A DNA stretch of 64,000 nt from Actinopolymorpha alba DSM 45243 (GCF_000373925.1 NZ_KB892790.1:62436-126435), one strand, 5' to 3'; shown: positions 6,367-15,239, numbered from the stretch's first letter. Notes: generated by a model not told the origin, from the letters alone. Numbers and translations are program-made.

Positions 6367-8420
6367 ACCTCGCAGGTGTGGGGTTGGCGGCTTCGCTTGG
6401 CATAGCTGGGCTGGGCGCGCTGACGGCCGTGGTATTGGGCGAGCGTGCCCGGGTAGTGATCGCCGGCGCTTGTACGGCGGTCAGCGGGATCGCCGCGGTC
6501 ATCGCCGGTATCGCGGCGCTGGCAGGGCAGTCATTCGCGGTGGAACTGCCGGATCTGCTCCCGTTGTTTGGCGTACGGCTCGTGCTCGATCCGCTGGGCG
6601 GGCTGTTCGTCGCGGTCACCGGTGGCGTCGCGGTCGCCGCGGCTATCTATGGGATCGGCTATTCCCGGCACGGGTTGTCCGGGCGCGGGGTGCAGGCGCT
6701 GCTGCCGTTGTTTGTCGCGGCCATGGTGCTGGTGCCGGTCGCGGCGAGTGTCGGCACGTTCCTGCTGTGTTGGGAATTGATGGCATTGGCCTCGCTCTTG
6801 CTCGTGGTGGCAGAGCACCGCCGGCGGGCGGCGGTGGCCGACGCTGGCCTGTGGTAGGCGGTGATGACCCATTTCGGCGTGGTGGCGATCGTGATCGGGC
6901 TGATGCTGTTCATCGCCCACGCCTCGAGCGACACGTTCGCGTCTTTACGGCAGGCTGGCGCAGAGCTTTCACCCGCGGTCAGGAGCACCATTTTTCTCGC
7001 GGTTCTGGTGGGGTTCGCGTCGAAAGCAGGAGCGGTTCCGTTGCATGCGTGGCTACCGCGGGCTCATCCCGAGGCGCCGAGCCAGGTGTCGGCGTTGATG
7101 TCGGCGGCGATGGTCAATCTCGGCGTCTATGGCATCGTCCGGGTCGGATTCGACCTGCTGGGTGGTGGGCCGCGGTGGTGGTGGCTACTCGTTCTCGTCG
7201 TCGGCGCGGTATCGGCGGTGTATGGCATCTTGCAGGCGGCGATGACTTCCGATCTGAAGCGGCTGCTGGGTTATTCCACGACTGAGAACCTGGGGCTGGT
7301 TCTCATCGGAGTCGGTGCCGCCGGTGTGTTCGCCTCCGCTGGCGCCCACGTCCTAGCTGGACTCGCGCTCACCGCCGCTCTGCTGCATGTGATCAACCAC
7401 GCCGCATTCAAGACGTTGCTCTTCCTGTCTGCCGGATCGGTCCTGCACGCAACTGGACTTCGTGACCTGGATGGATTGGGTGGGCTGCGGGCTCGGATGC
7501 CAGTCACCACCGGGTTATTCGCGGTGGGAGCACTCGCGGCGTCCGCATTGCCATTGGGTAATGCGTTTGTCAGCGAGTGGCTGCTGTTGCAGAGCTTGGT
7601 TCATGGGCTGCCGGTGTCGGGGGTGGCGACCGCCATCACCATGCCGGCGGCGGTGGCGGTGGTAGCGCTGACGGCCGGACTTGCGGTGGCGACCTTCGTG
7701 AAGGCATTCGGTATCGGCTTCCTGGCACGGCCGCGTAGTAGCGCCGCCGAGCGGGCGACGGAAAGTCCGGTCAGCATGCGTGTCGGGATGGGTCTCGCTG
7801 CCCTGGCCTGTGTGGCGCTGGCCGTTGTGCCCGCGATGGTGATGCCGGGGCTGGCCCGGGCCGCCGGCGCGGCCGACTCGATGCTGGGGGAGCCGGCGGT
7901 CCGGGGTGCGGTGACGCTGCGGCTGGCTGGGTTCGCAGGTTCGTTGTCGCCGCTGCTTGTGACGGCGGCGCTGCTCGTAGGTGTGGCCGCGGTCGTGGCC
8001 GGGCTGCGGCTGGCCACGGTACGCCGCACCCGGCACGGACGCCTGACACACCGCGCACGCCCAACTCGTCGAGACGCACGGCTGTGGGACTGCGGCGCTG
8101 GTCCGCTGACCGCCCGGATGGAGTACACCGCGACGTCCTTCGCTGAACCCCTGCAGCGGGTCTTCGACGATGTACTCGAACCCGAACAGGATGTTGACGT
8201 CACCCACCTGCAGGAGTCCCGCTACCTCGTGGACAGCATCGAGTATCGGCGCCGGGTGCCCGATCGGATCGAACGCCGGCTCTACCAGCCGCTGCTCGCG
8301 TTCGCGCGGGCGTGGGGTCAGGCCGGTCGGCAGCTTGCGACTGGCAGCGTGCACCGCTACCTCGGCTACGGCTTCTACGCTGTTGCCGGGCTTCTCGTCG
8401 TGTTGGCGGTGACGCGGTGA
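6363..8420 (+). pseudogene. hyfB: hyfB-type antiporter-like membrane subunit interrupted by an amber codon
   Basis: One frame of 686 codons runs from ATG 6363 (ATGA overlap with the previous gene) to TGA 8418-8420, broken only by TAG at 6855-6857, codon 165. Both sides are plainly one protein: about 14 membrane segments, a Mrp/NuoL-like motif PLHAWLPRAHPEAPSQVSAL after the stop, and a long C-terminal lateral region ending in a last helix. At the stop the reading is LW-stop-AVMTHFG; homologues usually have Trp-Tyr there, so one base change (TAC or TAT to TAG) explains it. An internal GTG at 6861 could restart translation but would lose the first five or so helices. Either the subunit is not made, or this is a sequencing error. 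Confidence 0.85.
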
Positions 8421-9367
8421 CCGGCGTGACAGGGGCGTTGGGCGCCGTCCTGCAGGTCGCCGTCATTGCCGTCGGCTCGCCGTATCTGGTTGGTGCGATG
8501 CGGCAGGTACGAGCCCGCCTGGAAGGGCGGGCCGGCCCAGACGTTGCCCAGCCGTGGCGGGATCTGCGCAAGCTGCTACGCAAGGAATCCTTGACACCGC
8601 ACGGGACCAGCGAGGTGTTCCGGCTCACTCCGGCGGTCCTTGTCGCCAGCACTGTGTTGGTGGCCGCAGTGGCGCCGTTTCTTACCACCGCGTCGCCGCT
8701 GGATCCCGTTGCGGATCTGTTCGCCGTGGTGGCGTTACTAACCTTGGGTACGGTCGCGCTGGCGCTGGCCGGTATCGATACGGGTACCGCGTTCGGTGGG
8801 ATGGGCGCCAGCCGGGAGATGACCATCACCGCGCTGGTGGAGCCCACTCTGCTGGTCGCCATCTTCGCGCTGTCGGTACCGGTCGGCTCCACCAACCTGG
8901 GCGCGATCGTCAACTCGACCTTGCACGATCCGGCCCGGGTGGTGTCCCCGGTCAGTTTGCTCGCGGCCGTCGCGCTCGCTGTCGCGATCATCGCCGAGAC
9001 CGGCCGGCTGCCGGTGGACAACCCGTCCACGCATCTGGAGTTGACGATGGTGCATGAGGCGATGGTGCTGGAGTACGCCGGGCCCGACCTCGCGCTGGTC
9101 GAGTGGGCCTCGGCGATGCGGTTGACGGTGTTCCTCGGGCTGCTCGCGAACCTGTTCGCCCCGTGGGGAATCGCCACCGGATCAGGCCTGGCCGGGCTGG
9201 TCCTGGCGGTCATCGTCTTCGCCGTCAAGGTGGGGTTGCTTGGCCTCCTACTCGCGGTCGGCGAAGTGTTCCTGGCCAAGCTGCGCCTGTTCCGGGTACC
9301 CGAGCTGTTGGCCGGGTCGTTCCTGCTTGCCCTGCTTGCCGTTGCCGCGTCCTTCTTCCTCGCCTAG
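8417..9367 (+). CDS. hyfC: hyfC/hycD-type membrane subunit (NuoH-like)
   Basis: GTG 8417 overlaps the hyfB stop as GTGA and gives 316 residues with about eight membrane helices. This is the NuoH/HycD homologue that links the Fe-S arm to the proton- or sodium-pumping antiporter arm. The conserved loop ETGRLPVDNPSTHLELTM, with its acidic residues, is the family hallmark near the quinone-like cavity in complex I. The order and coupling match Rv0084. A longer upstream reading from 8312 is not used because it would run inside hyfB. Confidence 0.9.
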   Translation: MTGVTGALGAVLQVAVIAVGSPYLVGAMRQVRARLEGRAGPDVAQPWRDLRKLLRKESLTPHGTSEVFRLTPAVLVASTVLVAAVAPFLTTASPLDPVADLFAVVALLTLGTVALALAGIDTGTAFGGMGASREMTITALVEPTLLVAIFALSVPVGSTNLGAIVNSTLHDPARVVSPVSLLAAVALAVAIIAETGRLPVDNPSTHLELTMVHEAMVLEYAGPDLALVEWASAMRLTVFLGLLANLFAPWGIATGSGLAGLVLAVIVFAVKVGLLGLLLAVGEVFLAKLRLFRVPELLAGSFLLALLAVAASFFLA

Positions 9368-9391
9368 GCACCAACGTTCGGTGGAAAGCTG

Positions 9392-10054
9392 ATGACCCAG
9401 ACCACGTTCTCACAACTCCTCTACCTGGCTTGCGGGGCGTTCCTGCTCGCGGCCGTGCTGGTGCTATGGCGCCGGGAACTGGCGGCGATCGTCCGCCTGT
9501 TCGCCCTACAGGGCGTCGCGCTGACCGGCATCGTCGCTGTTCTCGCCGCCCATGAACGCTCGCTGGAGCTGGGGCTGGTCGCCGCGGGTATCGCGGGGCT
9601 GCGTGCGGTGCTGCTGCCGTACCTGGTCCGGCGAGCACTCGACCGCGCCGGGCCCGGCCGGGAGACCAAGCCGCTGGTCAACGTGGCCGCGTCCCTGCTG
9701 GCCGCGGCGGTCCTCACCTTGGTGGCATACGCCGTGTCCCAGCCGCTCATCGCGCTCGCTCCCTCCCCGGCCACCCGCGCGGTGCCGGTCGGCCTTGCGG
9801 TGGTGCTGATTGGGTTCTTCGTTCTGGTCACCCGACGACGAGCGCTGTCCCAGGTGGTCGGGTTCTTGCTGATCGACAACGGCATCACCGCCATCGCCTT
9901 CCTCACCACCGCGGGCGTTCCACTCATCGTCGAACTCGGCGTCTCCCTCGACGTGCTGTTCGCCGCGCTTGTCCTGCAGGTGCTCACCACCCGGATGCGG
10001 GCGACGTTCGGCCATACCGACCTGGATGAGCTGAGGGAGCTACGCGACGCATGA
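9392..10054 (+). CDS. hyfE: hyfE/hycP-type membrane subunit (NuoK-like)
   Basis: The product has 220 residues and about six to seven hydrophobic helices. It starts at ATG 9392, 24 bases after hyfC. HyfE proteins contain a NuoK-like core: LLYLACGAFLLAAVLVLW at the start and VVGFLLIDNGITAIAFL in the middle. The acidic residue in LLIDNG lies in a membrane helix, as expected for an ion path. It matches Rv0085 in order and length. It is part of the membrane arm that, in related complexes, couples electron transfer to ion movement. Confidence 0.88.
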   Translation: MTQTTFSQLLYLACGAFLLAAVLVLWRRELAAIVRLFALQGVALTGIVAVLAAHERSLELGLVAAGIAGLRAVLLPYLVRRALDRAGPGRETKPLVNVAASLLAAAVLTLVAYAVSQPLIALAPSPATRAVPVGLAVVLIGFFVLVTRRRALSQVVGFLLIDNGITAIAFLTTAGVPLIVELGVSLDVLFAALVLQVLTTRMRATFGHTDLDELRELRDA

Positions 10055-10130
10055 GCGAGCCAAGCGAGCGAACCATTCAGTACAGCGAGTGGCGTGCCCC
10101 ATGGGCGCCCGGAGCGGAGCGAGGACGCGG

Positions 10131-11651
10131 ATGAGCTTCACCCTGCTGATGCTTGCTCCGGTGCTGATCCCGGCCCTGGGTGCGGTGACGTGCGCCGTGT
10201 TCGGCTGGCGCCGCGCAACCGCGTGGATTGGCGTTGCCTGCGCTGCGGCGGTCCTGGCCGCCGGAGTCGTGCTCGCGGCCGAAACCACGCTCACCGGGCC
10301 GCGTACGAGTCTTGGCGGACAGCTGCGGGTGGACGCGCTGAGCGCGTTCATGCTGATCGTGATCGGGGCGATCTCGGTGCTCGCCACAGCGGCCAGCCCG
10401 GCCTGGCTGCGCACCGAGATCACTGCGGGCCGGGCCAACCACCGGAGCGCCCGGTGGCACAGCCTGCTGGTCCAGGCGTTCGTGGCGGCCATGGCGCTGG
10501 CGGTGCTCGCCGCGAACCTCGGCACCGTGTGGGTCGCGGTCGAGGCCACCACGATCATCACCGCGTTCCTGGTCGGGCAGCGGCGCACACGCGCAGCGGT
10601 CGAGGCGGGGTGGAAGTACGTCGTGATCTGCTCGGTCGGCATCGCGCTCGCCTTCCTCGGTGCGGTACTCCTCAACTACGCCTCGGCCCATGCCGGAGCC
10701 GCTGGCGCAGGGTTGGCGGGGAACCGCCTGGACTGGGCGGCACTCGCCGCCGGAGCGCACAGCCTCGACCCGGGAGTCACCCGCATCGCGGTGGCGCTGC
10801 TGATCATCGGATTCGGCACCAAAGCGGGCCTCGCTCCCCTGCATGCCTGGCTCCCCGACGCGCACGGGCAGGCACCGGCACCCGTTTCCGCGCTGATGTC
10901 TGGGGTGTTGTTGTCGGTCGCGTTCTACGCGATCCTTCGGGTGAAGGTGATCGCGGACGCCGCTCTCGGGGTGGCCTTCACCCGAACCCTGTTGGCCGTG
11001 ATCGCCCTTGCCACATTGGCGATCGCCGCGTCACTGCTACTCGCCCAACGCGACTACAAGCGGATGCTGGCCTACTCCAGCATCGAGCACATGGGGTTGC
11101 TCGCGCTCGGTGCGGCGGCGGGAAGCCGGCTTGCGCTGGCCGCCGTACTCCTGCACGTTCTCGGACACGGGCTGGGCAAAGCCGTCCTCTTCCTCAGCTC
11201 CGGACGCATCCTGCAGGTGACCGGCACGAGCCAGATCGGCAAGGTACGCGGCCTTGCGACCCGTCAACCGCTCCTTGCCGGCTGCTTCGGGCTCGGCGTA
11301 CTCGCCCTGATTGGTCTGCCGCCGTTCAGCCTGTTCGCGAGCGGCTTCGGTATCGCCCGGGCCGGCTTCGCCGAGGGTCTTGGCTGGGTGACGGCCGCTT
11401 CGTTCGTGTTCGTCCTGGTGATCGCAGCGGCCGTGCTCACCCACACAGGTCGAATGCTGCTCGGCCCCCCACCCCCATCCGACGCGCCGGCCACGGACCC
11501 CGCCGACCGCGGCGCCGTCAACCTGGCCCTGCCAGCCTCCGGCGCCGTTCCCCTGCTCGTCGGCCTGACCGCCTGCGCCGCCCTCGGTATCACGTTGGGA
11601 CCGCTGCAACAGCTCCTTCACTCCGCGGCCACCCTTGTGGGGACACCATGA
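10131..11651 (+). CDS. hyfF: hyfF/hycQ-type antiporter-like membrane subunit
   Basis: ATG 10131 follows GAGGA and gives 506 residues; a GTG reading from 10089 lacks support. About 13-14 membrane helices are present. The motif PLHAWLPDAHGQAPAPVSAL is the conserved NuoM/N/Mrp signature with a buried lysine and histidines in the neighbouring helices (GTKAGLAPLH). It is the second antiporter-like subunit of the complex besides HyfB and matches Rv0086. Its last bases overlap hyfG as ATGA. If HyfB is truly broken, this remains the only intact pump-like subunit. Confidence 0.9.
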   Translation: MSFTLLMLAPVLIPALGAVTCAVFGWRRATAWIGVACAAAVLAAGVVLAAETTLTGPRTSLGGQLRVDALSAFMLIVIGAISVLATAASPAWLRTEITAGRANHRSARWHSLLVQAFVAAMALAVLAANLGTVWVAVEATTIITAFLVGQRRTRAAVEAGWKYVVICSVGIALAFLGAVLLNYASAHAGAAGAGLAGNRLDWAALAAGAHSLDPGVTRIAVALLIIGFGTKAGLAPLHAWLPDAHGQAPAPVSALMSGVLLSVAFYAILRVKVIADAALGVAFTRTLLAVIALATLAIAASLLLAQRDYKRMLAYSSIEHMGLLALGAAAGSRLALAAVLLHVLGHGLGKAVLFLSSGRILQVTGTSQIGKVRGLATRQPLLAGCFGLGVLALIGLPPFSLFASGFGIARAGFAEGLGWVTAASFVFVLVIAAAVLTHTGRMLLGPPPPSDAPATDPADRGAVNLALPASGAVPLLVGLTACAALGITLGPLQQLLHSAATLVGTP

Positions 11652-13270
11652 CCGACACCGTGAACGACGCCATACCTGACAACGTCTCTGGCAACGGCCA
11701 CCACGACGCCACGGCGAGCGCCGGCACGGTTACGCAGCCGCACGGGCAACCTGTTGGCCATCGCCGTACCGCTCTCACCATCACGCCCGCGCAGCTGCCC
11801 GACCTGGCCGCCGGCCTGCTCAGCGAAGGGTTCCGGGTGGCGCTGGTGGCTGGCCATGATGATGGCGAGAGCCTCCGGGCGGTGTACCTGTTCGTCGCGG
11901 CCCAGCCGGACCGCCGGGTGGAGCTGCACCTGCCGCTGGAGGCGGGCAAGCCGCACGTACCCAGCCTGGCCGCCATGTCGTTCCCCGCTGGCCGTTTCGA
12001 ACGGGAGATGTACGACCTGTTCGGGATCGTCCCCGATGACCACCCCCTGCCGGCTCGCCTGGTGCGGCACTTCCACTGGCCGCGCGGCTGGCACCCGATG
12101 CGCCGCGACGCCGGTGATCCGCCTGGGTTCGGTGACATCGAAGGCCCCTATCCGTTTCGGACCGTCGAGGGGCACGGCGTCTATGAGATACCCGTCGGTC
12201 CTGTCCACGCCGGGCTTATCGAGCCTGGCCATTTCCGCTTCTCCGTCGTTGGCGAGACGATCCTCAACCTCAAGGCCCGCCTGTGGTTTGTCCACAAGGG
12301 CGTGGAGAAGCTCTTCCACGGACGCACACCCGAGGAGGGCATTGAACTCGCCGAACGGATCAGCGGCGACACCGCGGTGGGCCACACCCTGGCCTTCTGC
12401 CTGGCCGTCGAGGACGCACTCGGCCTAGACGTGCCACCGGCCGCTTGCGCGACGCGAGCGATCCTGCTCGAACTCGAACGCATCTACAACCACATCACCG
12501 ACATCGGTGCCCTCTGCAACGACGTCGGCCACGGCATCCTCAACGCCCACGCCCAACACATCCGCGAACAGCTGCTGCGCATCAACGCGCACCTGACCGG
12601 GCACCGGCTGCTCCGAGGCGCGATCCGACCCGGCACCGCAAACCTTCGCCAAGCGCCCGACCTAAACCAGCTGGCAGCCATCGCCACCGACATCGACGAC
12701 ATCGCAGGCCTGGCGCTTGGCCACACCGTCGTACGGGAGAGATTCACCGGCACCGCGATCCTCAACAACCAGCAAGCAGCCGACCTCGGAACCCTCGGCT
12801 ACGTCGCCCGCGCCAGCGGAATCGACATCGACGCCCGACGTGATCACCCGTTCCACCGTCTCGGGCCGAGCTTCGCCGTGCGAACCCACACCGACGGCGA
12901 TGTCCTCGCCCGATTCCTCGTCCGCGCCGAGGAAATCAAAACCAGCGTCGCAATGATCGCCGAACTTCTCGATGACAACCTCACCTTGACACCGGCGTCG
13001 GAGCCGAGCAAGCACACGGGCCACCTCGAGGTACGCGCTGGAACTGCGGCGCAACCACGATCCGGTGTCGGCATCGCCGAAGGCTGGCGCGGCACCATCA
13101 CCCACCGAGTCGAACTCGACACCCACGGCGTCCTCACCCGAGTCAAAGTCGTCGACCCGTCATTCTTCAACTGGCCAGCACTACCCGTCGCCCTCGCCGA
13201 CACGATCGTCCCCGACTTCCCCCTCACCAACAAAAGCTTCAACCTCTCCTACGCCGGCAACGACCTCTAG
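11648..13270 (+). CDS. hyfG: Hydrogenase-like large subunit without Ni-binding cysteines (hyfG/hycE type)
   Basis: ATG 11648 overlaps hyfF as ATGA and gives 540 residues. It is a NuoC+NuoD fusion as in HycE: a NuoC-like part (EREMYDLFGI at 118-127, then DDHPLPARLVRHFHWP) and a NuoD/[NiFe] large-subunit-like part. A true [NiFe] hydrogenase has R-x-C-x2-C and D-P-C-x2-C. Here the first site is ERISGDTAVGH (236-246) and the second is DPSFFNWPAL (503-512), so all four nickel ligands are missing. It therefore cannot bind the NiFe centre and is best called energy-converting hydrogenase-related. It matches Rv0087 in position. The substrate of the complex is unknown. Confidence 0.88.
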   Translation: MTDTVNDAIPDNVSGNGHHDATASAGTVTQPHGQPVGHRRTALTITPAQLPDLAAGLLSEGFRVALVAGHDDGESLRAVYLFVAAQPDRRVELHLPLEAGKPHVPSLAAMSFPAGRFEREMYDLFGIVPDDHPLPARLVRHFHWPRGWHPMRRDAGDPPGFGDIEGPYPFRTVEGHGVYEIPVGPVHAGLIEPGHFRFSVVGETILNLKARLWFVHKGVEKLFHGRTPEEGIELAERISGDTAVGHTLAFCLAVEDALGLDVPPAACATRAILLELERIYNHITDIGALCNDVGHGILNAHAQHIREQLLRINAHLTGHRLLRGAIRPGTANLRQAPDLNQLAAIATDIDDIAGLALGHTVVRERFTGTAILNNQQAADLGTLGYVARASGIDIDARRDHPFHRLGPSFAVRTHTDGDVLARFLVRAEEIKTSVAMIAELLDDNLTLTPASEPSKHTGHLEVRAGTAAQPRSGVGIAEGWRGTITHRVELDTHGVLTRVKVVDPSFFNWPALPVALADTIVPDFPLTNKSFNLSYAGNDL

Positions 13271-13791
13271 GCCGCTTCCACGACAGTTTCAGGTGGTGGG
13301 GAGAACCGGCGGCCCGCAAGGTCGGGGGCCTTGCGCGCACTCGCGTTCTGCTTCGTCGTGCAACGGCGTTTTCTGCGCCGTCTGGCCACCAGATTCTGTT
13401 CGGCCATCAACACGGCCACGGTGTTCTTGCTCACCGCCCACCCCATCTCCACCAGGTCGGCCTCCACCAGGTCGGCATGGATACCTGGGGAACCCGCGCA
13501 GCCCTTCCGCTGGTGGAACCGCCCCCTGACCAGCGCAGCCAGTACCCTGCGCCTGGCCCTACGCGGCGAGGTGTCCTCACCTACCCACTTGTAGAACCAG
13601 GATGTGGAAACCCCCAACGCCCGGCAGGCCACCGCATGGGGTATCCCGTGCTCGCTCCTCTGAGCGGCGATGAACCTGGCCACGCTTACTGGCCCATCGC
13701 TTCTTTCACCCAGAGGGCCACGGCTCCGGCGCGAGCTTCGAGTTCCTACGCCCGCACGATCTACGGCTCCCAGAACAGCAGGCGTCAGCAC
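13267..13791 (-). mobile_element. Truncated IS3-family orfB (transposase) remnant
   Basis: The leftward frame holds the start of an IS3-type OrfB: from GTG 13683, ARFIAAQRSEHGIPHAVACR, then LGVSTSWFYKW (HTH_21 part), and GWAVSKNTVAVLMAEQNLVA before the DDE core. The frame stops at 13267, right after the hyfG stop, and the whole DDE catalytic domain is missing. The remnant is inactive. It sits exactly at the 3' end of the redox operon, so an insertion and later deletion probably set this boundary. No terminal inverted repeats could be identified. Confidence 0.7.
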
Positions 13792-13869
13792 AGGCCTCGC
13801 CAGCCGTCCGGGCGGCGGCCTCCCTGGAACTCACAGGCGGCGACTTGCCGCTTCGCGTGTGGGAACGTG

Positions 13870-14241
13870 TCAGGTGCCGCGCAGGATCACGGTGTCGGCC
13901 GGGTACTGCTCGGTGGTGCCGTCGGTGCGGGTGACGACGACCTGGGGCAGGCCTTCGCCGAGCCTTACGGTCGCTTCGTCGCCGCGCCGGAGCCGGACCG
14001 GCCGCGGTTCACCACGATCCCGGACAACCCAGCCCAGCCCACGCACCGGCTCGACCAGACCTTCACCCCTGAGCACGCCGAGCGCGGCGCGTACGGCCGT
14101 GCGCGCCAGGTCGTAGTGCTGGCCCAGCGCGGCTTCGCTGGGCAGCTGGTCTCCGGCCTCGAACTCGCCAGCGGCGATCCTGTCGCGGAGCAGGTCGGCC
14201 AGCTGGCGGAACAGTGCCCGGTCGGCGTGCGGGTCGATCAT
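13870..14241 (-). CDS. GntR-family regulator, KorSA-like
   Basis: The product has 123 residues: a GntR winged helix (LFRQLADLLRDRIAAGEF, then QLPSEAALGQHYDLARTAVR, then GLVEPVRGLGWVV) and a short C-terminal part without an FCD or UTRA domain. Such small GntR proteins (KorSA of pSAM2 type) repress the transfer and excision genes of actinomycete integrative elements. It is divergent from three overlapping micro-genes, with an imperfect palindrome in between that is a likely operator. This placement, near an integrase beside a tRNA, supports a role in an integrated element. Confidence 0.8.
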   Translation of the reverse strand: MIDPHADRALFRQLADLLRDRIAAGEFEAGDQLPSEAALGQHYDLARTAVRAALGVLRGEGLVEPVRGLGWVVRDRGEPRPVRLRRGDEATVRLGEGLPQVVVTRTDGTTEQYPADTVILRGT

Positions 14242-14300
14242 CGTTCCGTGACGCTATGTCCGCCTCACAGCCTGGGTGGTTGTCCCCACAACCCCCTAGG

Positions 14301-14319
14301 CCTACAGTTCAACCGTAGG
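14301..14319. promoter_or_regulatory. 19-bp imperfect palindrome, candidate GntR operator
   Basis: CCTACAGTTCAACCGTAGG reads as CCTAC-x-GTT-x-AAC-x-GTAGG, symmetric at all but the three x positions. It is 60 bases upstream of the GntR gene (start 14241) and 55 bases upstream of the first micro-gene (start 14374). GntR regulators bind such dyads in divergent promoters. Binding is inferred. Confidence 0.45.
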
Positions 14320-14373
14320 TTCGGCGGCCGGAGGTGGCCGCCGGACCCCACCTGAAGGTAAAAGGGGGACGGG

Positions 14374-14502
14374 GTGGACCAGCCGGGGCAGACGGAGCAG
14401 TTGGCGCAGGTCGCCCGCGAGGCAATCCAGGCAGTCCGTGACGGACAGACCGCCGTTGCCGTCGCCATCCTCGAACGCGCGGCCGGCATCGGCGAACGAT
14501 GA
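14374..14502 (+). CDS. 42-residue micro-protein, first of a coupled trio
   Basis: GTG 14374 lies shortly after AAAGGGGG. The peptide is one amphipathic helix (QLAQVAREAIQAVRDGQTAV) and ends GIGER. Its TGA overlaps the next ATG as ATGA. No family is recognised. Codon use and the tight overlap on both sides support a real gene. Similar micro-genes follow KorSA-type regulators in actinomycete integrative elements, which is the basis for a mobile-element assignment. Confidence 0.5.
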   Translation: MDQPGQTEQLAQVAREAIQAVRDGQTAVAVAILERAAGIGER

Positions 14503-14702
14503 CCGAGGAACCGATCAGCGAGGCTGACCAGAAGACCCTCCGCCGGGTACTCGCCCGGCCGTGCGGCTTCTGTGGTGCAACGGTCGACGAATGGTGTCAG
14601 ACCGCGGCCGGCACGCTGCTCGACCACCTGGACGCTCAGCACCTCACGCGACGGTTGGGCCGCGCCAAATCGACTCCCTTGATCAGCGGGACGACGCAGT
14701 GA
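14499..14702 (+). CDS. 67-residue protein with a CXXC finger, second of the trio
   Basis: ATG 14499 overlaps the previous stop. The peptide has CGFCGATVDEWCQTAAG followed by LLDHLDAQH, a C-x2-C-x7-C with a later H-x5-H, consistent with one zinc-binding finger. Such fingers occur in small DNA-binding proteins of actinomycete elements. Its TGA (14700-14702) overlaps the GTG of the third gene as GTGA. Confidence 0.55.
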   Translation: MTEEPISEADQKTLRRVLARPCGFCGATVDEWCQTAAGTLLDHLDAQHLTRRLGRAKSTPLISGTTQ

Positions 14703-14776
14703 CCCGCGACACGGCGTGGGCCCCGGTCGCCCTGGTCGTGCTCATCGTCGGCACGACTATCGCCGGCCGGCCGTAG
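14699..14776 (+). CDS. 25-residue single-helix membrane peptide, third of the trio
   Basis: GTG 14699 overlaps the previous stop as GTGA. The peptide is one hydrophobic segment (PVALVVLIVGTTIAG) with charged residues at the start and an Arg-Pro end. Size and layout fit a tiny membrane peptide; it could be a holin-like or regulatory peptide, or a chance frame. The coupling is the main support. Confidence 0.4.
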   Translation: MTRDTAWAPVALVVLIVGTTIAGRP

Positions 14777-14894
14777 AACGGCCCCTCACGTCGACCTTCG
14801 CGCAACCCCGTGATCGAACTTCTCCGTTTCATGGCCAGGCCAGCAGGCGTGAGACCAGTCGTCCGGGGCTGGACGGCCCTCTCGGTGCGCCTGA

Positions 14895-15239
14895 TCACGC
14901 GGCCGATCGCTTGCGCGCGGGCGGCTTCGACGTAACCTTCTTCGTTCCGGCTGGGCCTTGAATCGTCACGTCCAGTCGCCCACCAACCGCCCGGACATAA
15001 CGCTGGAGGGTGCTGAACTGCGGATCGGTCGCTCCACTTTCCAACTCCGACACCGCCGACTGAGTGCTCCCCATCGCTCGAGCAACCTCAGCCTGACTCC
15101 TGCGGCTCTCCTTGCGGAGACGCACGCAACGGGCGAGGAGATCCGCACGAGCCTGCGCATCCTCATAGGCCGCGGCGAACGCGGGATCATTCCGCTGCTC
15201 GTCGAGGAAAAGGTCCAGATCATCCCGGCGCGAGCCCAC
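14895..15239 (-). CDS. Xre-family antitoxin of a HigB/HigA-type pair
   Basis: The product is about 114 residues. GTG 15239 has AGAGGA 9 bases upstream; GTG 15248 would touch that site. The N-terminus is acidic (RRDDLDLFLDEQRNDP), typical of a toxin-wrapping segment. Next comes a Cro/C1 helix-turn-helix (RRSQAEVARAMGSTQSAVSEL), then QFSTLQRYVRAVGG. The tail is Lys/Arg rich. It should neutralise the upstream toxin and repress the operon. A perfect palindrome in the spacer before it is the likely operator. The order toxin first, antitoxin second is the HigBA order. Confidence 0.82.
   Translation of the reverse strand: MGSRRDDLDLFLDEQRNDPAFAAAYEDAQARADLLARCVRLRKESRRSQAEVARAMGSTQSAVSELESGATDPQFSTLQRYVRAVGGRLDVTIQGPAGTKKVTSKPPARKRSAA

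Noticed and set aside
6855-6857. Amber read-through or pyrrolysine at hyfB codon 165
   Set aside because: No pyl genes or read-through context are visible, and homologues have tyrosine there. A point change or an error is simpler.
10094-11647. A reading frame that extends the large-subunit gene upstream to about 1058 residues
   Set aside because: It runs through hyfF in another frame with arginine-rich shadow sequence. The ATGA overlap at 11648 gives the natural start of the NuoC-like domain.
5456-13270. Calling the operon a formate hydrogenlyase
   Set aside because: The Ni-binding cysteines, the ferredoxin-like subunit and any formate dehydrogenase are absent.
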